A stretch of DNA of 12,440 nt from CAZWCX01 sp964632945 (GTDB taxonomy: Bacteria > Planctomycetota > MHYJ01 > WSZJ01 > CAZWCX01), in assembly GCA_964632945.1 (NCBI GenBank), contig CAZWCX010000174.1:1-12440 (forward strand), written 5' to 3'. The notes under the pieces are model-generated. The model did not search any database and was not told where the DNA came from. It saw only the letters and a program-made list of their open reading frames with translations. Every line of letters starts with the position of its first letter. Within the stretch, counting starts at the first letter, position 1. Position numbers and translations under genes: made by a program. Shown piece by piece: positions 1 to 6,317 of this stretch.

Positions 1-12
1 GGAGCGGCGAAC

Positions 13-180
13 CTGGTGGGGCTTCAACCTTGATTTCCCAGGTTGGTCCGGTCGCGTTTCGCGCCGGGCTTCGTTGCTCGTCGTCGGCGATGCACGGGGG
101 CATCGCCTCCTCCGCGCGCCTCGCCGGGCGCGAAAATCGCCTCGGCCGAACCTAGGATCTCACGATTGAAGACCCACTAG
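13..180. repeat. Long imperfect palindromic repeat element, left copy
   Basis: The stretch is an imperfect palindrome about 165 bp long. Outer arms 13-69 and 123-180 pair when folded about position 96.5, with roughly three quarters of bases matching and one single-base shift. At exactly that centre is a perfect 8-bp stem, 86-93 (ggcgatgc) with 100-107 (gcatcgcc), and a 6-nt loop. The right arm (132-180) recurs inverted at the far end of the window with one mismatch, so this is a repeat family and not a chance fold. The right arm includes the stop codon of the outer-membrane barrel gene (177-179). Transcribed from either side, it would form a long hairpin, so it could act as a bidirectional terminator or 3'-end stabiliser between convergent genes. 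It could also be a non-autonomous mobile palindrome of the REP/MITE kind. No transposase is nearby. A plus-strand gene could enter from the left and stop at 31-33, but too little is visible to call it. Confidence 0.85.
86..107. other. Central hairpin of the palindromic element
   Basis: Perfect 8-bp stem ggcgatgc / gcatcgcc with loop acgggg. Its dyad axis (96.5) is the same as that of the outer arms, which supports a single folded unit of about 165 nt. No T-tract follows on either strand, so it is not a classical intrinsic terminator by itself. Confidence 0.7.
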
Positions 181-1454
181 AAGGAGAGCGACATCGACAG
201 GCTCAGCATGTTGTCGTGCGGCTCGCGGCCGCCCTGGTGCTCGTTCACTTCGTACTGCACCTTGCCGAGCAGGTTCGATTCGAACAGGTAGCCGACGCCC
301 AGTTCGGCGCGCCAGGAGTCCCGATCCCACTCGGTTCGGGCGCCGGTCCGGTCGCGAACCTCGTTGAAGAAGATCTGTCCCCAGCGGGTGGCCACGTGCA
401 GGCGCGGCGTGACGGTGTACTTTCCCTCGACGTAATAGGAGACGGAGCGGAAGTCGCCGGCGGTGTTCGGCACCTCCCACTCGCTCCCGTAGATTTCCGC
501 GAAAAACTCGAAGTGACCGATCCGGTACTCCAGGTCGATGCCGACCAGCTTCTGGTCGAAGTCGTGCCGGTGCGCGCCCCGCGGCAGGGAATCGTGAGCC
601 TCATGACGGAAGTACGGACCGCGGGCCCAGTTGATCCCCGCCACGAAACCGGGAAAGGCGCGCCATCCGGCCCGCGCCGAGAAGGCGAGGTTGTCGATGT
701 CCCCGTTCTGCCACATCCACTCGTCGGGACGTTCGGAAGGCGCCGCGTTGGTCACGGCGAAGCGCAGGTCGAAGTCGCGCCAGGTTCCGAAGACCATGGC
801 CCCCGTATGATAGACGGGACCCCAGATCGGCGTGAGCCATAGGCCCTTCTTGTCCTCGATGTCGCGCCGGTCGATCTGCGCCTGGTTGTTGGCGGGCACG
901 CCCTTGTCCCCGATCGAGGTCATGAAGTCGTACGGCAGCGGCGCCCGGACCAGCGGGTTGCGGAAGGAATCGTGTCGCGGCACGAAGTTCCCCAGGGGAG
1001 TGGCGAACTTCCCGACTTGCGCGGACGCGCTCCAGTCGTCCCCGGGCTCCGTGTAGCGCAGAAAGTACTCGTCCGCGCGCACCTGAACCGGCTTGTCGGA
1101 CGGATCGAACCCGCGATCGGCGCGGCCCTGGACGAACAGTCGCCAGTGGTCGCCGTATTCGGCATCGGCGAACAACATCAGGCGCTGGGTGAAGAAGGGG
1201 TCGTCCGTGAAGATCAGGCCCGGTGCCTCGTCATCCACGTGGTAGTACTCGAGGTCGAGGATCCCGCTGAACGTGAGCAGGAAGTCTCCGGACTCGCTTG
1301 CCACGGACAGATCCACGTCATTCAACCCGAGGAATCCGCCGTCCTCGTCCTGTGCGCGCACCGCGGGGGCGATCGCCAGAAGCCATCCGAGCGCCACCGT
1401 CGCGACCGTAGAGCATCCCCGTCGCTTCCTCATGGTTTGGCCCACCCTCCCCAT
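177..1454 (-). CDS. Outer-membrane beta-barrel (porin-like) protein
   Basis: Exported protein of 425 residues (418 if started at the internal ATG at 1433). Residues 8-34 form a good signal peptide: Arg/Lys-rich start, hydrophobic core, cleavage probably after AVRA, before QDED. The rest alternates polar and aromatic residues as in transmembrane beta strands and ends in SLSF, the C-terminal Phe typical of BAM-inserted outer-membrane proteins. Residues 146-178 (GKFATPLGNFVPRHDSF, then NPLVRAPLPYDF) resemble a conserved block I associate with uncharacterised porin-like proteins in Proteobacteria. A His cluster (H284, H287, H295, H297) could bind metal or sit in a loop. It is the last gene of the cupredoxin-cyclase-barrel operon, 15 bp after the cyclase stop (36 bp for the shorter start). 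The longer start has GGAGG 4 nt upstream. The shorter one has GGAGG 12 nt upstream but gives a cleaner signal peptide. The substrate is unknown. The TAG stop lies in the palindromic repeat. Confidence 0.85.
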   Translation of the reverse strand: MGRVGQTMRKRRGCSTVATVALGWLLAIAPAVRAQDEDGGFLGLNDVDLSVASESGDFLLTFSGILDLEYYHVDDEAPGLIFTDDPFFTQRLMLFADAEYGDHWRLFVQGRADRGFDPSDKPVQVRADEYFLRYTEPGDDWSASAQVGKFATPLGNFVPRHDSFRNPLVRAPLPYDFMTSIGDKGVPANNQAQIDRRDIEDKKGLWLTPIWGPVYHTGAMVFGTWRDFDLRFAVTNAAPSERPDEWMWQNGDIDNLAFSARAGWRAFPGFVAGINWARGPYFRHEAHDSLPRGAHRHDFDQKLVGIDLEYRIGHFEFFAEIYGSEWEVPNTAGDFRSVSYYVEGKYTVTPRLHVATRWGQIFFNEVRDRTGARTEWDRDSWRAELGVGYLFESNLLGKVQYEVNEHQGGREPHDNMLSLSMSLSF

Positions 1455-1469
1455 CAGCCCTCCCTGCCC

Positions 1470-3257
1470 CTACGATGCCACCGGCGCATCCGCCGGCCGC
1501 ATCTCCACGACTTCATGAACCGGCACGGGATCCGGAAACCCCTTGACCAGGATCGCGTCCAGCGGGCGGGCGACGACCGTTTCCCCCACGGCCCGGCGCG
1601 TCTCGTCGCTGATCATCACCTGGCCGCCCCGCGCGCTCCCGCACAGTCGGCTGGCCAGATTCACCGCCTCGCCGATGCACGTATAGCTGAGCAGGTCCGG
1701 GGATCCCATGCAACCGGCAACTACGTCGCCCGTGTGGATTCCGATCCCCATGGCGAGGGACGGTTCGCCGCGCGCCGCGCGCGCCTCATTGACCTTCTCG
1801 AGGCGCGCGCGCATTCGCACGGCGGAGCGCACCGCGGACACGGCATCGTTGCCGTAGGATCGGGGGGCGCCGAACACGCCGATGATCTCGTCCCCCACGT
1901 ACTTGTCCACGATGCCGCGACAGGCGAGGATCTCCTCGCTCATGGCCGTCATGTACTCGTTCAGCATCGCCACCACGGCGCTCGGGGGCATGCCGCGGGT
2001 CATCGCGGTGAATCCGCGCAGATCCGCGAAAACCAGGGTCGCGCGCACGAGCCGACCCGAGAGACCCAGGTCCGATCGCAGAAGCTCCTCGGCCACTTCC
2101 TTGGAGACCACCTTGTGGAGGACCGCGCGGACCTTCTCCTTGGTCGAAAGATCCGCCGCCATGTGGTTGAACGAGTCGGCCAACTCCCCCAATTCGTCTC
2201 GCGAGGATGCCAGGATGCGCGTGGAGTATTCCCCCCGCGCAATCCTGCGGGTGCCCTGGACCAGTTCGCGCACGGGGGCCGAAACCTGCTGCGCGAACCG
2301 GATGCTCGTCAGCACCGCCACGCCGAGGGCGATCACGGCGACCGCGAACGTGATCGCGCGCGCCTGATCCCGAAACGCCCTCAACGACCTCAGCGACAGA
2401 AACACGGCGGAATAGATCGGCCGCGCCTCTTCGGCGGCGTGGACCGCCGAAATCACGGCGCGGTAGGGCTCGGCGCCGATCTGCATGTCCCGCACGAATG
2501 GAGGGTCCCCGGCCCGCGCGGGCAACGGACCGCGGAACGCCTCCGCCACCGCGACGCGGGCCTCGGGACCGAAGCTGGTGGCCGCGAGATCCGTCCCGAC
2601 CGCGTAGGCGACCTGGTCTTCGACCGGCTGATACTCGTGAATGTCGCCGGCGGCCCAGTCGTCGATTTCGTAGCCGAGGATGACCGTGCCGACCTCCTCG
2701 TCCAGGTCGCGCACGGGAACGGCCACCACCAGGAAGATCCGCCCCTCGATGATGAGGAACGGATCCACCAGTTCCGGCGGGGCCCCGGCCAGTACCTGGC
2801 GGGCCAGCCTCAATTCCGGCGCGTCCCCACCCCGATTGCATCGCCACTCCAGATCCCCGCGGCCCCCCGCCGCGGTGCGACTCCCACAGCGGCACAGGTA
2901 GCGCACGAACGGCACCCCTTCCAGATCCGTCAGGGTGAGCAGGTCGAACGAGATCTGGCGGAGCGCAGAAAGCTCGTACATCGCTTCTCCGCCGCGCTTC
3001 TCCGGTTCCCGTTCATCCCGAAACAGAGTCTGAAACCGGGTGGATCTCGCCACGTCCCGACAGGAGCCGACGAGCTCGGATTGCCGACGCTGCACCAGCT
3101 TGCGGAAGGCCTGTTGCCCCTGCTCGCCGCGCACGCGAATGAGCTCGTCGATCTGGGCGCCCGAGATGCGATGGACCGAATACAGGGCGCCGCCGATCAG
3201 CAGGGCGAGCGTGACGACCAGCACCGCGAAGAGCTTGGTGCGGAACGAAATCCGCAT
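1470..3257 (-). CDS. Transmembrane class IIIb adenylate cyclase with periplasmic sensor and HAMP
   Basis: Predicted to make cAMP from ATP under control of an extracytoplasmic signal (595 residues). TM1 is about residues 8-28. A periplasmic sensor of about 270 residues, probably Cache-like, follows. TM2 is about 301-321, a HAMP linker about 322-375, and the catalytic domain about 403-585. Catalytic residues are visible: metal-binding D412 (FADLRGF) and D456 (KYVGDE), adenine-selecting K452, and transition-state N533 and R537 (AVNLASR). The second purine-contact position is T526 (SYTCIGE) instead of Asp, which defines class IIIb and favours ATP over GTP. The sensor has four cysteines: C66, the pair C122/C124 (YLCRCGS) and C140. 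These could form a disulfide or a metal or haem site. A GAGGGG Shine-Dalgarno lies 7 nt before the ATG. The gene sits 46 bp after the cupredoxin-like gene and 15 bp before the barrel gene. The fold and catalytic class are secure. The ligand is not known. Confidence 0.93.
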   Translation of the reverse strand: MRISFRTKLFAVLVVTLALLIGGALYSVHRISGAQIDELIRVRGEQGQQAFRKLVQRRQSELVGSCRDVARSTRFQTLFRDEREPEKRGGEAMYELSALRQISFDLLTLTDLEGVPFVRYLCRCGSRTAAGGRGDLEWRCNRGGDAPELRLARQVLAGAPPELVDPFLIIEGRIFLVVAVPVRDLDEEVGTVILGYEIDDWAAGDIHEYQPVEDQVAYAVGTDLAATSFGPEARVAVAEAFRGPLPARAGDPPFVRDMQIGAEPYRAVISAVHAAEEARPIYSAVFLSLRSLRAFRDQARAITFAVAVIALGVAVLTSIRFAQQVSAPVRELVQGTRRIARGEYSTRILASSRDELGELADSFNHMAADLSTKEKVRAVLHKVVSKEVAEELLRSDLGLSGRLVRATLVFADLRGFTAMTRGMPPSAVVAMLNEYMTAMSEEILACRGIVDKYVGDEIIGVFGAPRSYGNDAVSAVRSAVRMRARLEKVNEARAARGEPSLAMGIGIHTGDVVAGCMGSPDLLSYTCIGEAVNLASRLCGSARGGQVMISDETRRAVGETVVARPLDAILVKGFPDPVPVHEVVEMRPADAPVAS

Positions 3258-3303
3258 TCCGACCCCCCTCTACCCCACCCTCCGGTGCGCGGAGCCGCAG
3301 ACC

Positions 3304-4005
3304 TCAGTCCGCGGCGCGAAGGTCGAATTCGACCTGGACCGCGCCGTCCGGCTTCACCTCGACCTCATGGCCGAAGGCGCGCAGCGGATCGTCGGACTTG
3401 TCCCTGGGCTTTGCATCCTCCTGGAACGCGTAGGCCCGGTACTTCCCGGCCGGGATGCCCTGCAATCGGTAGTTCCCCGCCTCGTCGGTCACCGCCCAGT
3501 AGGGAGTCTCCAGAATGACGATGACGGCGTGCATGGCGCTGTGAACTTCGCATCTCAACCGCACGACGCCCGACCGGTCGAATGTCACTTCCTTCGTCTC
3601 CCCCTTGCCGTAGCGACCCAATTCCAGCTCCTTGGCTTCCGAGCGGGAGAAGACGTTGTGATACTCATCGTCGTAATTCGGGAACTCGACCGTGGAGCCG
3701 ACCGCCACGGGCAGCAGGAGCGGGTGAAACTGCCGATTGCGCTGCTCCATCTTCCGCCGCTCGGGCGTCCCGGCGGGAGGCGAAGTCCCATCGACCGGCT
3801 CCAGGAACACGACCGCAGGCCCACGGACGCGCTCGACTTTTTTGGCGTTCGGGGAGCCGGGGTAGCGGGCGTCGTTATACGTCTTGGACTTCCCCTTGGA
3901 TTCCGGCAAGAGGACCTTCCCCTCGAGTTCGCCGGCAACCGCGGACGACGGGAGGAGCGCAATCCCGGCGACCACGGCCAGGAGACTGCGAAAGGTCGGG
4001 AACAT
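3304..4005 (-). CDS. Exported cupredoxin-like protein (methylamine-utilization-type annotation)
   Basis: Periplasmic protein of 233 residues. The signal peptide is residues 1-24 (cleavage after AVA). The central part (about 85-165) is a cupredoxin-like domain with all four type-1 copper ligand candidates: H116 (DEYHNVFS), then C152, H155 and M158 (RCEVHSAMH). Residues 167-195 (from YWAVTDEAGNY to AYAFQED) resemble a carboxypeptidase-regulatory/transthyretin-like beta sandwich. This combination is often named 'methylamine utilization protein', although no methylamine gene is nearby and the name should not be read as function. It leads the operon with the cyclase and barrel, so a role in sensing or handling copper or a redox ligand for the cyclase is plausible but inferred. 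The ATG at 4005 was chosen because GGAGG lies 4 nt upstream and it gives a clean signal peptide. A GTG at 4053 in the same frame would add 16 residues before the signal and overlap the promoter. Confidence 0.88.
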   Translation of the reverse strand: MFPTFRSLLAVVAGIALLPSSAVAGELEGKVLLPESKGKSKTYNDARYPGSPNAKKVERVRGPAVVFLEPVDGTSPPAGTPERRKMEQRNRQFHPLLLPVAVGSTVEFPNYDDEYHNVFSRSEAKELELGRYGKGETKEVTFDRSGVVRLRCEVHSAMHAVIVILETPYWAVTDEAGNYRLQGIPAGKYRAYAFQEDAKPRDKSDDPLRAFGHEVEVKPDGAVQVEFDLRAAD

Positions 4006-4043
4006 GGATCCTCCAGGGATCGGGATGGGAAGGACGATCCTGT

Positions 4044-4073
4044 ACGATATCACGCGCCGGCAAAGGGACTCAA
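4044..4073 (-). promoter_or_regulatory. Putative promoter of the cupredoxin-cyclase-barrel operon
   Basis: On the minus strand, TTGAGT (4068-4073) and TATCGT (4044-4049) are separated by 18 bp, and a TG one base upstream of the -10 gives an extended -10 (TGATATCGT). It would place the transcript start roughly 30 nt upstream of the ATG at 4005. Both hexamers match the housekeeping consensus at only four of six positions. Confidence 0.45.
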
Positions 4074-4087
4074 GCGGTTTGAACCGC
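4074..4087. promoter_or_regulatory. 14-bp palindrome abutting the -35, candidate operator
   Basis: GCGGTTTGAACCGC has perfect 6-bp half sites around a 2-bp centre. It lies immediately upstream of the candidate -35 of the cupredoxin operon, a usual place for a dimeric activator or repressor. No T-run follows, so a terminator for the upstream regulator gene is less likely. Confidence 0.35.
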
Positions 4088-4167
4088 GCCCGCGCACTCC
4101 GGCCGATCCCCGAATCGATCGGAGCCCGTCCAGGCCCAACACCTGGCGGACAAGCCGGGGATGGGGG

Positions 4168-5937
4168 CTAGACGAGCCGGTCGGTGCGGAGCAGATCCTC
4201 GATCCTCCGCACGCGCCAGGGATGGGCCAACAAGGCCGGATCCTCGGGGAGGATGGACGGGTCCTCGATGGCGGGCGTGGGCGCCACGACCAGGCATCGC
4301 CGCGGCGTCCCGGCCAACTGCCGATTCAGCTCCCGCACCTCCTTCAGCAGCGACCCCACCTCCCCCGCCGCCCCCGCGGAGACGAGAAGGAGATCCGGTC
4401 CTCGCTCGGCGGCGGTGCCCAGGTCGGGCACGGTCTCCACGGAGAAATCGAGGCGATTCAACAGCAGCCCCAGCACGTCCACCCGCGGCTCCACCCGACG
4501 GACCCAGAGCGCCTTCCGGGTCGGCTTCGCCGGCGGCAGCTCGAGGACGAGCGGAGGAGGATCCAGCCCGTCCGGCAAGTGCAGGTACAGGAGCGCCACC
4601 AGTTCGTCGAGCCGATCGTACAGGTCCGTGACCAGAGTCCGCATCTTTCCGGGCTCGAGCCCCAGTACCTGTGCCGCCTCCTCGGGAATCGGCTCGAGGA
4701 AGTCGTCGTCCGGTGCGCCCAGCCGCTGGGTCGCGAGAACCCGCTCCGCCACCCAGAGCGCGGCCGTCGCCCGCAGAGATTCCACGCGCTGCCCCCGCAG
4801 CCTCCCCCAGGGTTCATGGTGGAGCGTGATCGGCTGAACGAGCGCGGCCGGGAACTTCCAGTCGAGGAAGATCCGCTGCGCGATCTGGCCGTGATTCAGA
4901 TGGAGGTGGGTCTGTTCCGCCTGACACAGCGGAGCCCCGTGGATCACGTCCTGCATGACTTCGGCGTACGCGTCGGGTAGGGCGCCCTGGGCGATCATGC
5001 GTCCGTAGTCGTGCAACAGTCCGACCACGAATGCCTGATCCTGCTCCTCGGGCGGGGTGCCCGCCATCAGCGATTGCACGAGCACCCCGCAGGCCAGGGA
5101 ATGAAGCCAGAGCCCCAATACCTCTTGATAGGCCTGCGGGGAGACGTACAGCCCGCCGTACGTGGGCAGGTTCGCCGACAGGTTGCGCAGCCCGGCAAAC
5201 CCCAAGCCGATGCCCGCCCGCTCCAGGCTGGACACCGAGTCCTTCGAGCGGTAGTAGGACGAATTGGCCACCCGCAGCACGCGCGCGGTCACGGCGGGGT
5301 CGCGTTGGATGACGCTGATCACATCCTGGGTCGTGGACCCGGAACTGACCGTCCGCTTTGCCAGCTCGATCGCCACGAAAGGCATCGCCGGCAATTCCGC
5401 GGCGGACGGCAGGCGCCGGATCACTTCCTGTTCCGTCAGGGTGCGCGCGGGAGGGGGATTGGCGGAGGAATCACCGGCGGCGGGCGGCGGCTCCGCCTTG
5501 TGCGCACCGGATCCCACGGCCCCGGTCGCCCCTGACGGCCGCTTCTTTCCCGTTCCTTGCAGGAACTTCTCCAGCCGTTCGACGAAGTCCGGGATCGACA
5601 GCATGGTCTTCAGGATGTAGCCGTTCGCCCCCGCCCGGGCTGCCCCCACCACCGTCTCCCGGTGGGCATCCCCCGTGAGCATGACAATCGGAGTCGACTG
5701 AAACTCCTTCCGCTCCCGAATGGTCCGACAGCAGGCCAATCCGTCCGGTCCCCGCCCGAGATTGACGTCCAGCAGGATGAGGTCGGGAACGAGGCGATGG
5801 AGGATTCGAATCGCCTCGATCGCATCCGCCGCCGTCGTGACCGAGAAGCCGACCTCGCCCAACACGTGCTCGAAGCACTCGCGGACGAGCGGCTCGTCAT
5901 CCACGAGCAGGACGGACTTCTTCGCGGCAGGGTTCAT
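4168..5937 (-). CDS. REC-HDOD response regulator with a C-terminal degenerate receiver-like domain
   Basis: Cytoplasmic signalling protein of 589 residues. Residues 5-128 form a receiver domain with the complete active site: acidic D13/D14, phospho-acceptor D57 (LLDVNL), T88 and K110. A Pro/Ala/Gly-rich linker (about 129-167) leads to an HDOD domain (about 170-395), with GLLHDYGRMI at 306-315 and HHEP at 373-376. HDOD domains are HD-related signalling outputs that generally lack demonstrated phosphohydrolase activity. The last 115 residues (about 475-589) look like a second receiver fold without an acceptor Asp: strand LWVRR, strand LLLVSAG where the Asp would be, strand CLVVAP, and HPW in place of the usual Lys-Pro. 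No histidine kinase is adjacent. The ATG at 5937 was chosen because the receiver begins there and a promoter lies just upstream; the open frame runs 61 codons further but is unlike protein. The Shine-Dalgarno is weak. Confidence 0.9.
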   Translation of the reverse strand: MNPAAKKSVLLVDDEPLVRECFEHVLGEVGFSVTTAADAIEAIRILHRLVPDLILLDVNLGRGPDGLACCRTIRERKEFQSTPIVMLTGDAHRETVVGAARAGANGYILKTMLSIPDFVERLEKFLQGTGKKRPSGATGAVGSGAHKAEPPPAAGDSSANPPPARTLTEQEVIRRLPSAAELPAMPFVAIELAKRTVSSGSTTQDVISVIQRDPAVTARVLRVANSSYYRSKDSVSSLERAGIGLGFAGLRNLSANLPTYGGLYVSPQAYQEVLGLWLHSLACGVLVQSLMAGTPPEEQDQAFVVGLLHDYGRMIAQGALPDAYAEVMQDVIHGAPLCQAEQTHLHLNHGQIAQRIFLDWKFPAALVQPITLHHEPWGRLRGQRVESLRATAALWVAERVLATQRLGAPDDDFLEPIPEEAAQVLGLEPGKMRTLVTDLYDRLDELVALLYLHLPDGLDPPPLVLELPPAKPTRKALWVRRVEPRVDVLGLLLNRLDFSVETVPDLGTAAERGPDLLLVSAGAAGEVGSLLKEVRELNRQLAGTPRRCLVVAPTPAIEDPSILPEDPALLAHPWRVRRIEDLLRTDRLV

Positions 5938-5973
5938 GGCGTTCCGAAGCTCGGCGGGCCCCGACAGTGCCGA

Positions 5974-5982
5974 AGTATACCA
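5974..5982 (-). promoter_or_regulatory. Extended -10 promoter of the HDOD regulator
   Basis: The minus strand reads TGGTATACT: a TG-N extended -10 with TATACT (5974-5979), five of six to consensus. It lies about 37 bp upstream of the chosen ATG. No good -35 is seen at 17-18 bp, as is common for extended -10 promoters. This supports the start at 5937. Confidence 0.5.
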
Positions 5983-6255
5983 AGGCCTGCCGGGCAACGC
6001 CAGATTCGGCGCCGTACCCCTCCGGGGGTCACCGAAAAGGGAGGATCGGCGGTCGAATCCGGAGATCCGTCGCCGATCCACCGAACGAGCAGAGCTGGCT
6101 CCCGCCCGCGCGGGAACCACCCGTTAGACCCCGGAGACGCCGCGAAATTCCCGGGATTCCGCAGGTCCCGAGGAGACTCGACCGCAGGGTGGACCTTTTC
6201 CTACCCTCTCCCCCTGCGGCCGGACCGGCGGGGCGACTCGACCCGCCGGGCGCCA

Positions 6256-6285
6256 TTGACACCCGGGGAGGCCCCCCGATATCAT
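6256..6285 (+). promoter_or_regulatory. Sigma70-like promoter of the AAA ATPase operon
   Basis: A perfect TTGACA (6256-6261) and TATCAT (6280-6285, five of six) are separated by 18 bp. Transcription should start near 6292, leaving a leader of about 26 nt. The spacer contains a G4-AGG-C6 segment able to pair. An inverted repeat CCGAT-N3-ATCGG (6276-6288) overlaps the -10 and could be an operator. Confidence 0.7.
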
Positions 6286-6317
6286 CGGACGACGCATCCC
6301 GAGTCGAGACCGAACCC

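Larger units (their letters stand above)
5938..6317. other. Divergent intergenic region, 380 bp
   Basis: Separates the minus-strand HDOD regulator from the plus-strand AAA ATPase. It carries one promoter candidate at each end. Between them, about 5990-6250, I find no protein-like frame. Visible structures are a small hairpin, 6100-6105 with 6110-6115 (tcccgc, loop ccgc, gcggga), and a perfect 8-bp palindrome TCCCGGGA at 6149-6156. Neither has a T-tract. They are candidates for protein binding sites only. Confidence 0.6.

Noticed and set aside
3..155. Short plus-strand frames through the left repeat as a gene end
   Set aside because: They run through the palindrome and have no start in the window; composition cannot separate a real gene tail from repeat sequence.
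972..3518. Plus-strand open frame of 848 codons antisense to the cyclase
   Set aside because: It is rich in Arg, His, Gly and Pro without any domain and lies opposite a gene with complete catalytic motifs. Long antisense frames are expected in GC-rich DNA.
4103..4146. Small hairpins ccgatc/gatcgg and ccagg/cctgg downstream of the HDOD gene
   Set aside because: Stems of 5-6 bp with no T-tract on the relevant strand; not enough to call a terminator.
3040..4980. Plus-strand open frame of 646 codons across the cupredoxin and HDOD genes
   Set aside because: Low-complexity basic translation that crosses two well-supported minus-strand genes and their promoter.
5938..6120. Upstream extension of the HDOD regulator by 61 codons
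   Set aside because: Not protein-like before the receiver domain, and an extended -10 promoter lies inside it.
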